64,000 bases of DNA from Saccharophagus sp. K07 (GCF_014336955.1 NZ_QRAI01000002.1:310001-374000); one strand, 5' to 3'; shown: positions 34,420-43,570, counted from the stretch's first letter. A program made the numbers and translations. Notes: generated by a model from the sequence alone, not told the origin.

Positions 34420-34434
34420 TGAGAATCGTTATCA
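34420..34434. promoter_or_regulatory. Fur box upstream of asbA
   Basis: TGAGAAT C GTTATCA matches the 7-1-7 Fur consensus TGATAAT-N-ATTATCA at 12 of 14 defined positions. It lies 40 bases before the asbA ATG. Almost the same as the box at 29707-29721, and strong support for iron repression of the siderophore operon. Confidence 0.85.
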
Positions 34435-34473
34435 TGTAGGGTTCTTTTAAACCTGTTAAATAAAAGGTGACCT

Positions 34474-36279
34474 ATGTTGGAGCAGGCGCGAAAGATTGCT
34501 GAGGCGGCGTCCTTTCAAGCATTTATCAATGGGTATCTCCGCGAGATCAATGCTGGAAAAATGTGGAATGTTCGTGAATGGCTGGAATTCAACACTACGC
34601 CAACATTGTGTGGTGAATTTTTAATTGAGCTGGAACTGCCAAAGCAAGGCCAGAGTTTAATTTTGGATTTGGCTTATAAATCCACTGTTGGATGCCACAC
34701 TATCAATGCAGTTTATGGCTGCTTGGATCAAAGCAAATGGAGCCGGGTCGGTTTTTGGGATGCAATTCAGCTATTGGTCACAGAAATATATGCAGTTGAA
34801 GCGGTCACAGATCCTCTCGGCTTGTGTCAGCAGGAATTGGTTAATCGCCTGGAAGACAGCCTGCAAAATATGATGGTTTATTTTGCCAATAATCCGCATC
34901 CTGTAAATCCTTTGGAAAATTTCTGCATTGCCGAGCAAAGTTTGTTGTGCGGTCACTGGTTGCATCCGACGCCCAAGAGTCGCCAGGGAATGCAAAACTC
35001 ACAACATCGTTTGTTCGCGCCGGAATTGCATGGTGAGTTTCACCTGCATTATTTTGCAGTTGAACACGAGCTGGTGCGGTGGGAAAGCAATGAGGTAAAT
35101 CCCGATCCGATCGCCATATGTTTGGCTGCGGCGGATTGGCCTCTGGAAATACTGGAGGAAAACGAAGTGCTGATTCCAGTTCACCCTCTGCAAGCGGAGT
35201 GGCTGCTGCATCGAGAGGATTTAAAACCCTGGTTTGCCAGTGGGCGCATTCGCAGTTTAGGTAAGGTCGGTAATGTGTTTACTGCCACATCTTCCGTGCG
35301 CACTGTATTCCAGGAGCAATTTCCTTGGATGTTCAAATTCTCGGTGCCAGTGAAAATCACCAATTCATTCCGCCAAAATAAAAAACACGAGTTGTTGGCT
35401 GGCGTAATCATGAGCCGTTTGTACGAGCGGATCGGCTTTTCGCGGCAATGGCCCAGCTTTCAACTGATCAGCGATCCTGCCTTTATAACAGTGGAGTTGC
35501 CCGGATTTAAAGAATCCGGTTTTGAGGTGATTATTCGCCGCAATCCGTTTATGGATAACGAAGGGCAGGGCAAAGTAACTCTGGCTGCTTTGTTGCAGGA
35601 TAACTGGTCCGCCGAATCCAAAACCAAATCCCCGCTACAAAAATTGATTCGTGATATAGCAGAGAAAGAAAAGCGCAGCGAGCTGATGGTTGCGCATGAC
35701 TGGTTTGATCAATATTGGAATTGTGCGATTGAGCCGCTTTTGATGTTGTTGGATATTTGGGGTATCGGCTTGGAAGCCCATCAACAAAATAGTTTGATCG
35801 ATGTTTCCAAAGGTTATCCTTCTGCCTATTACTATCGCGATAACCAAGGATTTTATTTGGCAGAATGCGAGCGCGCTAAATTGCTGGATTGTCTGCCAGA
35901 GCTTGATTGCTGCCCCGAGCTATTCTACGAGCGGGACATGATATTGAATCGTTTGACTTATTACCTCATCGTCAATCATTTATTTGCTGTGATTTATCGA
36001 CTCGGCCGCGACGGTTATGCCAATGAGCAACACTGGCTGGACATAACGCAGAAAAAATTGATGCCTCTGCAAGCGCGTATGTGCGGGCTGGGATATGAGT
36101 TTATTGGGCGCTTGTTGACCAAGGACACATTGCCAACCAAAGCCAATTTGCTTACTCGTATCAAGGATATAGACGAATTGGACGCCGATATGGAAATGGC
36201 GGTATATGTCACGCTCAGCAATCCATTGCGAATTGCCAATGGTATGCGCCGTAAAGAGTATGAGGTGGAGTATGCCTGA
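34474..36279 (+). CDS. asbA: Petrobactin-type NIS synthetase AsbA (IucA/IucC family)
   Basis: A 601-residue NRPS-independent siderophore synthetase. Seen: STVGCHTINAVYG, VLIPVHPLQAEWLL, TATSSVRTVF, KFSVPVKITNSFR and the family signature GIGLEAHQQN at residues 430-439, with a FerA/FhuF-like C-terminal half. In petrobactin synthesis AsbA joins citrate to spermidine with ATP. The assignment as AsbA rather than another IucA/IucC protein comes from the gene order asbA-B-C-DE-F that follows. AGGTGA site; behind a Fur box. Start of the operon. Confidence 0.88.
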   Translation: MLEQARKIAEAASFQAFINGYLREINAGKMWNVREWLEFNTTPTLCGEFLIELELPKQGQSLILDLAYKSTVGCHTINAVYGCLDQSKWSRVGFWDAIQLLVTEIYAVEAVTDPLGLCQQELVNRLEDSLQNMMVYFANNPHPVNPLENFCIAEQSLLCGHWLHPTPKSRQGMQNSQHRLFAPELHGEFHLHYFAVEHELVRWESNEVNPDPIAICLAAADWPLEILEENEVLIPVHPLQAEWLLHREDLKPWFASGRIRSLGKVGNVFTATSSVRTVFQEQFPWMFKFSVPVKITNSFRQNKKHELLAGVIMSRLYERIGFSRQWPSFQLISDPAFITVELPGFKESGFEVIIRRNPFMDNEGQGKVTLAALLQDNWSAESKTKSPLQKLIRDIAEKEKRSELMVAHDWFDQYWNCAIEPLLMLLDIWGIGLEAHQQNSLIDVSKGYPSAYYYRDNQGFYLAECERAKLLDCLPELDCCPELFYERDMILNRLTYYLIVNHLFAVIYRLGRDGYANEQHWLDITQKKLMPLQARMCGLGYEFIGRLLTKDTLPTKANLLTRIKDIDELDADMEMAVYVTLSNPLRIANGMRRKEYEVEYA

Positions 36280-38098
36280 TTCCGTGGCTATAACGTCGAT
36301 CAGACGTGCATCCGCGATTTCTGCACCAGCGACCTTTCAATTGGGTAAGCAGAAAACAGCAGACGTGCCAGCTCTAGAGCGTGTTGTTCGCCAGTTGCTG
36401 GAAGCCTTGCTATTCGAACGCTGTATCGAGCATGTGTCTGTCAAGCGCAGCCAGGGCGATGGTCACGTTATTTATTTTTCGCTGGGAAAACACGATTTTG
36501 TGTGCACTGGAAGAATTGGCGGATTCGATCGACTGCGCCTGGATATGACAGAACTAGCTGAGTTGGATGGCGGTAAAAAACAACCGGTGGCATTGGATGA
36601 AATGCTGATGTGGATCTTAAGAGCCGCGCCAGGTGATGCCAATGCAAAAAATCACCTGTTGGATGAACTACTGCAATCCATATTTTGGCTCGAATGGACT
36701 CGCCGGAATCTCCCGCCCGTGCCGGCGCGACAAAATCTCCTTTTTCCTTATCTGGAAACCGCCTTGCGCGAGGGTCATCCCTATCACCCTTGCTGTAAAA
36801 CCCGCACGGGATTTAATGCGGACGATCAGCTGCGTTACGGCTATGAAAGTGCAGAGCCCTTCCAGATGCAATGGTTGGCCGTGCCCAGATCCAAAATCGA
36901 ATTTCGCGCATGTGACGCAGAAGGAAGAGATATAACGTTGGTAGAATTTGCGGCTAAGCAAGTGCCGGCAGAAGTCTTGCGAGCAATGAAAGCCTGCAAC
37001 CTGGATTTAGCGCATTACGCAGCTGTTCCGGTACATCCTTGGCAATGGAAAAATAGCCTCGCGCCCGGATTGAATACACATCAATCCGCTTTGATTTCAC
37101 TTGGTGAAATGGGTGATTACTACCTGGCTTCGCAATCGCAGCGGACATTGATGAATCTCTCTCAGGCGGGATCACCTGATGTGAAATTGCCGCTGGATAT
37201 AGTTTGCACTTCGTCGCGACGTAATTTGCTCAGTCACGGTATTTGCACGTCGCCGGTGATCTCCCAGTGGCTTTACAACCTTGTCGCGGACGATGAATTT
37301 TTTCGCGATCATCCGCTGACAATTTTGCGGGAATTTGCCGGAATTAAAGTTGATCAATCGATTTATGCGCCCGAAGACGATCCGGGAATCAGCCGTTTAT
37401 CTGCAATCTGGCGCGAAAATGTCATCGAGCATTTGCACTCGGATGAACAGGCAGTGCCAGCGACGGCCATTTTTGCAGAAGAATCTGACGGCTCTCCTTT
37501 TATTCATCCGTGGGTGACGCAATACGAATTGCTTCCCTGGTTGCACCAGTATTTTCGTGTGTTGATATTGCCTGTATGGCACTTGCTGATGGGTCATGGA
37601 ATTGCACTGGAAGCCCATGCTCAAAATGCTGTTTTGATTGTTCGCAATGGCTGGCCGGTCCGTTTAGCTTTGCGGGATTTTCACGAAAGTCTCGAATATA
37701 ACCCGGATTATATTGCTGAAACGCATAGGATTCCGGATTTTGCCTCGATGAATCCAAGATATCGGAATGCGACGTCCAATCAATTTTATTGGATGGATTC
37801 GATTGAAGCCCTGCGTGAATTGGCGATGGATACCTTGTTTGTCTTCCATCTCTCAGAGTTGGCCGATATCTGTTATCGCCATTATAACCTTCCAGAGGCA
37901 AACTTCTGGCAGATGTTGCAAGCATTGTTAAATGACTATGCACGGAGCGGACATTGCAGTGACAAAAGGTTGCAGCGTGTTGATTACACCGCGCCTTTGA
38001 TCCGCACGGAATCCCTTGTGCGAAAAAAACTGAGGACTGCTCCAGTCGCTGAAGAATATCACCACCTGGTAAGCAATCCGTTCGCTGAACACTATTAA
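36272..38098 (+). CDS. asbB: Petrobactin-type NIS synthetase AsbB (IucA/IucC family)
   Basis: The ATG at MPDSVAIT overlaps the asbA stop by 8 bases and has GAGG upstream; an earlier frame would overlap by 74. The 608-residue protein has NIS synthetase motifs: HPYHPCCKTRTGF (HPxHPxxK type), VPVHPWQWKN, CTSSRRNLLSHG and GIALEAHAQN at residues 443-452, then RDFHESLEYN. AsbB joins the second arm (spermidine or DHB-spermidine) to the citrate backbone. Two different NIS synthetases in a row are typical of the asb gene order. Confidence 0.88.
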   Translation: MPDSVAITSIRRASAISAPATFQLGKQKTADVPALERVVRQLLEALLFERCIEHVSVKRSQGDGHVIYFSLGKHDFVCTGRIGGFDRLRLDMTELAELDGGKKQPVALDEMLMWILRAAPGDANAKNHLLDELLQSIFWLEWTRRNLPPVPARQNLLFPYLETALREGHPYHPCCKTRTGFNADDQLRYGYESAEPFQMQWLAVPRSKIEFRACDAEGRDITLVEFAAKQVPAEVLRAMKACNLDLAHYAAVPVHPWQWKNSLAPGLNTHQSALISLGEMGDYYLASQSQRTLMNLSQAGSPDVKLPLDIVCTSSRRNLLSHGICTSPVISQWLYNLVADDEFFRDHPLTILREFAGIKVDQSIYAPEDDPGISRLSAIWRENVIEHLHSDEQAVPATAIFAEESDGSPFIHPWVTQYELLPWLHQYFRVLILPVWHLLMGHGIALEAHAQNAVLIVRNGWPVRLALRDFHESLEYNPDYIAETHRIPDFASMNPRYRNATSNQFYWMDSIEALRELAMDTLFVFHLSELADICYRHYNLPEANFWQMLQALLNDYARSGHCSDKRLQRVDYTAPLIRTESLVRKKLRTAPVAEEYHHLVSNPFAEHY

Positions 38099-38107
38099 CT
38101 ATAAGTC

Positions 38108-38165
38108 ATCTCAAAATCAGCCGAGCATTGTCGGCGCCAAGATTTTGGTGCAGGTATTTTTGAGA
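38108..38165 (+). other. Stem-loop in the asbB-asbC gap
   Basis: ATCTCAAAA (38108-38116) and TTTTGAGAT (38157-38165) are perfect complements around a loop that has its own small hairpin (CCGA/TCGG). This 90-base gap is the only long gap in the operon, so the structure may serve mRNA processing or attenuation. Base pairing is seen; function is inferred. Confidence 0.35.
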
Positions 38166-38188
38166 TCGCATCTAAGCGGATTCTATTT

Positions 38189-39505
38189 ATGCTACGTATC
38201 GACGATCATTATTTTTGTAGCGAAGATTTAATGGAGTTTCATAAAAAAGTTGCCATTGAATTTTCAGCGATTGATTTTTATTCCTATTCAGCAAAGCGAA
38301 TCGCCGTTTGCACGCCGAACATGGTGGAGTGGCTTGCGCTGGTTTTATATTGCAAAGAGCGCGGCCTCAGTATTGCGCCTGTGCATCCGGATACACCTTT
38401 TTCCACTGCATTACTGAAAGCGGAATCTATGAAGTGTGACGCTTTGTGGTGGCAAAACATTGACGGTTTGCAGCTAATTGAGCAAGCCGACAATAAAAAC
38501 ACAAAAAGCCGCAAAAGTGGGATGATTCAGATGAGCTCCGGCACCACAGGTGCGCCCAAAATTATCGAGCGCAGTTGGGCGGAAATTGACGAAGAAATTG
38601 CCGCATACAATGCAATGCTGGGGCTTTCGCCAGATACAACACCAGTTCTGGTGTGTTCGGTGACTCATTCCTATGGCTTGATCTGTGGTGTTTTAGCGAG
38701 TCTGGCGCGAGGTGCTACGCCCCATGTGCTGACGTCCTGGAACCCAAAATATGCGCATCGCATTCTATCGAATTATGCAGATGCCATTCTCTACAGCTCG
38801 CCACCGTTTATCCATTCCATTATCCAAATGTTTCCGCAACCGAGCTTCCCGTACGCCGTGATGACATCCGGCACTCTGCTGCCGGAATCCTGGTTCGTTA
38901 CCATGAAAGCCAGATTCCGGCATTTTTTTCAGCAGTACGGCTGTTCCGAAATCGGTTGTACGACTATCGCTAAAAATCCACGCAGCGGCGACATTATCGG
39001 CCGACCGTTGCCTCATTTATGTCTCACGACTAATCCAGATCAAAACAGTTTGGATACTCCGGCAGAACTCGTGGTAGTGGCGAAAGGTAAAATCGTGCAC
39101 ACACAGGATTTGGTATTTCAGGATAAAGACGGGGATTGGCATTTTGTCAGCCGTTTGGACGATACCATTATTGTCTCCGGCATCAATGTTTATCCTCAGG
39201 AAGTGGAAAATGGTATTGCGCATTTGCCGGGAATTGAAGAGGTTGTGGTATATCGCAAAAGCGATGATTTGGTAGGCCAGCGTGTTGCGGCGGTTTATGT
39301 GGCTTCGCGGGAAATTCCGCAGCCTGAGTTACGCACGTGGTGCACGCAATATTTGGCTCGCCATCAATGGCCATCTTTTTGGCAGAGGGTGACCAGCATC
39401 CCTCGAATGAACAATGGCAAAATCAGCCGGCGGATGTTGGCGGAAATGGATCTTGCTCCTTATCTGGTTAGCTCGGAAATACAAAAGCGGGAGACCATCG
39501 TATGA
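38189..39505 (+). CDS. asbC: 3,4-dihydroxybenzoate AMP-ligase AsbC
   Basis: A 438-residue acyl-adenylate-forming enzyme: the P-loop-like motif MSSGTTGAPK (residues 115-124), SSPPFIHSIIQMFP, FFQQYGCSEIGCT, DGDWHFVSRLDDTIIVSG and a Lys near the end in MNNGKISRR. It is shorter than usual adenylating enzymes (500+), as is AsbC of Bacillus. It should activate 3,4-DHB and load it on the carrier protein domain of the next gene. Start at the first ATG with no strong ribosome site; the stop overlaps the next start (ATGA). Confidence 0.85.
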   Translation: MLRIDDHYFCSEDLMEFHKKVAIEFSAIDFYSYSAKRIAVCTPNMVEWLALVLYCKERGLSIAPVHPDTPFSTALLKAESMKCDALWWQNIDGLQLIEQADNKNTKSRKSGMIQMSSGTTGAPKIIERSWAEIDEEIAAYNAMLGLSPDTTPVLVCSVTHSYGLICGVLASLARGATPHVLTSWNPKYAHRILSNYADAILYSSPPFIHSIIQMFPQPSFPYAVMTSGTLLPESWFVTMKARFRHFFQQYGCSEIGCTTIAKNPRSGDIIGRPLPHLCLTTNPDQNSLDTPAELVVVAKGKIVHTQDLVFQDKDGDWHFVSRLDDTIIVSGINVYPQEVENGIAHLPGIEEVVVYRKSDDLVGQRVAAVYVASREIPQPELRTWCTQYLARHQWPSFWQRVTSIPRMNNGKISRRMLAEMDLAPYLVSSEIQKRETIV

Positions 39506-40791
39506 ATTTTTATGAGCCAGCAGATGTGCAAAGCAAAATCGCTGCAGTGCTGTTGCAGCGCTTCGCCATAGGTGATGGAAAACATGTAGCCGGTGAAACC
39601 GATTTTTTGCTGGATCTCGGGCTAGATTCCATGCAAATGGTGCAGATTCTGGTGGATCTGGAAATGCAGCACGGTATCCAGGTGCCGGAATCTGCTTTAA
39701 ACAAGGATGATTTTTCCAATGTTGCGACTTTGGTAAAAAAACTGTGTTCGATTCCACAAGAAGGGGTCGCCGATGTTAGTACGGTGTCACAGGAAGAACT
39801 GGATATCAAAGTACATTGCGTTGTCAGTTGCCTGTGCAATGCTTTGAAACTACGTGGCATAGATCATCGCCCTATGTATTTTGGAGTTTGGGATGCCGAG
39901 ATCTTTATTGATGAGGCAGGTTTTCTTAGTTATCACTCCAATAAGGTAGACCACGAATTTTTTATCCGCTGGTACGAGCAGTTATACGGTATTTCGGTGG
40001 AAAGTTGGTATGACCCTGGACGTTCGCAAAGAGCCAATCTGGAACATTTGAAAAGCCTTTTGCAAAATCGCCAGGTGGATGAATGGATCATGGTCATGCT
40101 CGACTTGTTTCAATTGCCTGAACGGGAAAACAAATTTAACAAAAATCCGTTTCCTCATTATGTGATGCTGGAAAATCTCGACGATCCGGAAAAAATATGG
40201 ATGTGGGATCCGGATTTTCGCTGGCAAGGCGAGCTGGATAAATCCCGCGTATTGCATGCCATTTTGCAACCGTCGGTTGCAGGTGGCTATAGATTTCGCT
40301 CGCATCAGGCCCGCACACCCAAGCCAGCGGACGTACTCGCTTATTTCTATTCCTCAATAAAATTTAATGACAACCCCATGACCGACCGAGTGCGCGATGT
40401 AGTGCGTCTGCATCGGGAAAATCCTAAGCGATTGACTGATCTTGGCAAAGCGCTGCGCGAATTGCCTGTGCTGGCGATTCGCAAATATGCCTATGAACAT
40501 GGGTTCGCTTTTTTCTGGCGGGACCTGCAATTGGAGCCGGCGATTTTCGAATCCTGGTGCGATGAAATCGAGCGTTTGGTCAAAACCTATGACAAAGTTC
40601 AATTTGTCGCCATGAAATATGCGAGTCAAAAGGATTTGGATGATCTCGCTCAATTGCAGCAGTTATTGGATGAGCAGGATCAGCGGGAATTTTCCATTAA
40701 AGCAGGATTGCTCGAAGTCGCCCGTCGCTGGCAACAAAAATACGGTCTGCAATGGGGCGATAAATATTCCTCCAAGGAGGCCGCGTTATGA
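39502..40791 (+). CDS. asbDE: Fused carrier protein-transferase AsbD-AsbE
   Basis: A 429-residue protein. Residues 5-85 are an acyl carrier domain with the phosphopantetheine Ser43 in DLGLDSMQMVQIL (AsbD). Residues ~105-429 match the AsbE type protein that transfers the aryl group to the polyamine (YFGVWDAEIF, YHSNKVDHEFFIRWYEQLYG, KIWMWDPDFRW, FWRDLQLEPAIFESWCDEIERLVKTYDKVQFVAMKYAS). In the Bacillus asb operon these are two proteins. No frameshift is seen at the joint (DVSTVSQEELDIK). It overlaps both neighbours by 4 bases. The AsbE half is identified by gene order and overall likeness. Confidence 0.82.
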   Translation: MNFYEPADVQSKIAAVLLQRFAIGDGKHVAGETDFLLDLGLDSMQMVQILVDLEMQHGIQVPESALNKDDFSNVATLVKKLCSIPQEGVADVSTVSQEELDIKVHCVVSCLCNALKLRGIDHRPMYFGVWDAEIFIDEAGFLSYHSNKVDHEFFIRWYEQLYGISVESWYDPGRSQRANLEHLKSLLQNRQVDEWIMVMLDLFQLPERENKFNKNPFPHYVMLENLDDPEKIWMWDPDFRWQGELDKSRVLHAILQPSVAGGYRFRSHQARTPKPADVLAYFYSSIKFNDNPMTDRVRDVVRLHRENPKRLTDLGKALRELPVLAIRKYAYEHGFAFFWRDLQLEPAIFESWCDEIERLVKTYDKVQFVAMKYASQKDLDDLAQLQQLLDEQDQREFSIKAGLLEVARRWQQKYGLQWGDKYSSKEAAL

Positions 40792-41681
40792 TGGAACTGT
40801 CATTGTGTACCATCAGTTTTCGCCACCAATTGATCGCTTTGCCTGATATTGCCAGCTGGGCCGCGCAAGCCGGATTTCAAGCAATTGAATTGTGGGGTGT
40901 ACACGCGTTTCATCTCAGTGATCAGCTGCACCTGGATGCCGCTTGGCTGAATGAAGAACACGGTCTACGAGTATCCATGCTGAGCGATTATTTACCTATG
41001 GATGGCGACGAGCGCGCAGCATTGACGCGGATGCGCAGTTTGTGTCGCCTGGCGAATCACTGGGGTGCGCTCAAGGTGCGCACCTTTGCTGGCAAACTTG
41101 CCAGCCATCAGCTAAGCAGAACGCAGTACCAGGCTCTGGTTGGGAGAATGCGTCGTCTTTGTGATGTTGCTGCCGAACATCAGGTGTCTTTATTGGTTGA
41201 GACGCATCCCGGGACCTACGCGGATTGCACTCCTACAGCACTGGAATTGATGGGCAATGTGGATCACCCTGCCTGCGGGCTGAATTTTGATGTGCTGCAT
41301 TTGTGGGAGGCGGGTGAGGATCCCGCAGAAAGCTGGAAAGTACTTGCTCCCTACGTCAAACATCTCCATCTGAAGAATATCCGGCAGCGCGAGCTGCTGC
41401 CGGTATTTGCGCCTCACAATGTGTACGCACCAGCAGGCTCGCGCGAGGGCATGGTACCGCTGTTTGCCGGCGCCTGCGATTATCGGGATTTTTTCCGCCG
41501 CTTGCCGCGCGACCGTTTTTATCAGGCTTCGCTTGAATGGTTCGGAGGGTTTTGCAAAAGCGTTTTGAAATATGATTGTTGGGACGTTCACCAACAATTT
41601 GGCGATCGCGAAACTCAAATAATTAAGAATCCTATGTCGCATAACAAACATATAGGCATACCCAGCAGAGCAGCCAACTAG
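40788..41681 (+). CDS. asbF: 3-dehydroshikimate dehydratase AsbF
   Basis: A 297-residue xylose-isomerase-like TIM barrel that forms 3,4-dihydroxybenzoate from 3-dehydroshikimate. The metal ligands of AsbF can be read: Glu138 (LLVETHPG), Asp168 (GLNFDVLHLW), His192/194 (KHLHLKN) and Glu250 (ASLEWFGG). AAGGAGG precedes the start, which overlaps the asbDE stop (ATGA); a second ATG follows at once. It is the mark enzyme of the petrobactin type cluster and ends the operon. The tail (from ~275) is likely disordered. Confidence 0.92.
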   Translation: MMELSLCTISFRHQLIALPDIASWAAQAGFQAIELWGVHAFHLSDQLHLDAAWLNEEHGLRVSMLSDYLPMDGDERAALTRMRSLCRLANHWGALKVRTFAGKLASHQLSRTQYQALVGRMRRLCDVAAEHQVSLLVETHPGTYADCTPTALELMGNVDHPACGLNFDVLHLWEAGEDPAESWKVLAPYVKHLHLKNIRQRELLPVFAPHNVYAPAGSREGMVPLFAGACDYRDFFRRLPRDRFYQASLEWFGGFCKSVLKYDCWDVHQQFGDRETQIIKNPMSHNKHIGIPSRAAN

Positions 41682-41905
41682 TGAACTTTTGGCAAAGATT
41701 GCAATCGATCTCCAAAAGCTTACAAAGTTCTCTCGCTCAGCGATCCGCCAGGTAACATTGGGGGTTTGGGTTGTCTTCCGCTAACACCTTCTTTTGTCGG
41801 TTTATGTTCTTTGCGATGCTGAGAAGGTCCCTCTTTTTGTCTTATTTTCACTTGGTACACCCTTTGCTCTTGAGCTTTCAAACTCAATAAAAAAAGGAAC
41901 GACCT

Positions 41906-42496
41906 ATGAAACGAGGCAAAACAAAACTCGAAATTACAAAAAAATTGTTTCTGGCGGCGTCTATTGCTTGTGTGTCCGTGGCTATGGCTTCTTCCGCATA
42001 CGCTCAGCAGAGTAATTCTGGTCTTTATTTGGGCGCAAATTACGGAGGCTTTAAAGCACGCGGCGGTGAATTTGAAGATGAAAATGATTTCTTCGAATTT
42101 CTCGCCGGTTACCGCTTTAACAATTTTATTGGGATAGAAGCCAATTACGCCAATTTTGGCGAATACGGCGGTGATTTGGCTTCAGCGGAAGTCGATGGTT
42201 GGGGGGCCGCAGTCGTGGGTTTTCTGCCATTGACGAATAGCTTTACGGTATACGCTAAAGCAGGGCAGTTCTTTTCCACCGTAGATGTGGACGTGGCTGG
42301 CTTCCGCGATGATTTTGATGATGAACAAATCTTCTATGGTTTGGGGGGCAGCTTTACCATCGCTCGTCCGCTGGATGTGTCGCTTGAGTACAATCGTTAT
42401 AAAGTCGAAGTGAATGACGACAACTGGCCTGTGCAGGTAAGCAGCTCCGATACGGATATCGATACTATTAAGATTGGTGCCAAGTTTACCTTCTAA
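41906..42496 (+). CDS. Small outer-membrane beta-barrel protein
   Basis: A 196-residue protein with a signal peptide (KKLFLAASIACVSVAMASSAYA, cut before QQSNSG) and a barrel of about eight strands (LYLGANYGGFKARG, FFEFLAGYRFNNFIGIEANYANFG, AYAKAGQFF-like and IFYGLGGSFTIARPLDVSLEYNRYKV), ending in IGAKFTF with a C-terminal Phe. It fits the porin-family/OmpA-like beta-barrel type. A clear AAGGAA site is present. Separate from the asb operon by 224 bases. Not a TonB receptor, so not the siderophore uptake protein. Confidence 0.85.
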   Translation: MKRGKTKLEITKKLFLAASIACVSVAMASSAYAQQSNSGLYLGANYGGFKARGGEFEDENDFFEFLAGYRFNNFIGIEANYANFGEYGGDLASAEVDGWGAAVVGFLPLTNSFTVYAKAGQFFSTVDVDVAGFRDDFDDEQIFYGLGGSFTIARPLDVSLEYNRYKVEVNDDNWPVQVSSSDTDIDTIKIGAKFTF

Positions 42497-42617
42497 AATT
42501 TGATCATCGATGATCATTAAAGATTTTTTGGGTGATGTAGGGAAATCCTCCAATATGCATGGACGCTATTTTTTAATTTTTATGACTTCACATCAAGGAA
42601 GTCCGGATTGATTGGCA

Positions 42618-43508
42618 ATGAAGCGTTACAAAATTATTCATAGAACAGTATATACCTTTGCGACCCCTGTAACTTTAAATCCACATGCTCTGATGCTCCG
42701 CCCGCGCGACAGCCACGAGTTACGCATTGAAGCGTCGATTCTCCGTATCGAACCTGTGGCAGTATTGCGATGGGTGCGTGACGTGGAAGACAACTCCATC
42801 GCTATAGCAGAATTTTCCGAACAGAGTGACCGTCTGGAAATTTACAGCGAAGTGGATATCCAACATTTCAATGAAGCGCCGCTGGATTTTATTTTGGATG
42901 AATACGCGGTGAACTATCCATTTTCCTATAGCGAAGAAAACCACCTGTTTTTGCGCCCGTATTTGATGCTGCCCAAAGGCACTGTGTGCAAGCGCTTTAA
43001 TAGCTGGATTCGTTCGGTAACCCCAGGCAGTGAAAAATTGCAGACTTTCGAATTTCTGCAACGCTTGATGGAGAAAATCAACACCAGTTTTGAATATCGT
43101 ATTCGCGAGGAAGAGGGTATTCAAACACCAGATCAAACGCTGGAGTTTGGCACTGGCTCCTGCCGCGATTTTGCCAATCTGTTTATTCTTACCGCGCGCC
43201 GCTGTGGCTTGGCGGCGCGTTTTGTCAGCGGTTATTTAAATACCATCGGGCCGAGCGAAATTCCCGGTGCAACCCACGCATGGGCAGAAGTTTATCTGCC
43301 CGGCGCAGGTTGGAAAGGTTTTGATCCTACCTCCGGTTGTGTTGTTGGCGCTGACCATATTCCCGTGGCTGTATCCCATAATCCCGCCGGAGTGCCACCC
43401 GTCTCAGGTTCCTATATAGGCCCGCCGGGCGCGCAGTTGCAGGTCGGGGTTTGGGTGAAGTCGCTGGATGAAGTGATGGAAGCGGGTGGGGCGACGGCGA
43501 TTGCTTGA
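42618..43508 (+). CDS. Transglutaminase-like protein with bacterial N-terminal domain
   Basis: The ATG at MKRYKIIHR is used; a TTG 6 bases earlier is also open. In the 296-residue protein, residues 1-95 form the beta-rich bacterial transglutaminase N-terminal domain (RTVYTFATPVTLNPHALMLRPR), then the transglutaminase-like core with a Cys-His-Asp triad: Cys182 in GTGSCRDFA, His220 in GATHAWAEVYL, Asp236 in GFDPTSG. Likely a cysteine protease or amidase; substrate unknown. No signal peptide, so cytoplasmic. Single gene followed by REP-like repeats. Confidence 0.92.
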   Translation: MKRYKIIHRTVYTFATPVTLNPHALMLRPRDSHELRIEASILRIEPVAVLRWVRDVEDNSIAIAEFSEQSDRLEIYSEVDIQHFNEAPLDFILDEYAVNYPFSYSEENHLFLRPYLMLPKGTVCKRFNSWIRSVTPGSEKLQTFEFLQRLMEKINTSFEYRIREEEGIQTPDQTLEFGTGSCRDFANLFILTARRCGLAARFVSGYLNTIGPSEIPGATHAWAEVYLPGAGWKGFDPTSGCVVGADHIPVAVSHNPAGVPPVSGSYIGPPGAQLQVGVWVKSLDEVMEAGGATAIA

Positions 43509-43570
43509 TTTAGTTGTACGTAGGTAATGATTTTATTGTCTTTAAATTTGGCTGCGCGGAATTTTGCCTC

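Noticed and set aside
34474-41681. Aerobactin or vibrioferrin cluster as alternative identity
   Set aside because: There is no IucB/IucD (lysine modification) or ATP-grasp/PLP decarboxylase gene as in vibrioferrin; instead an AMP-ligase, carrier domain and AsbF-type dehydratase are present.
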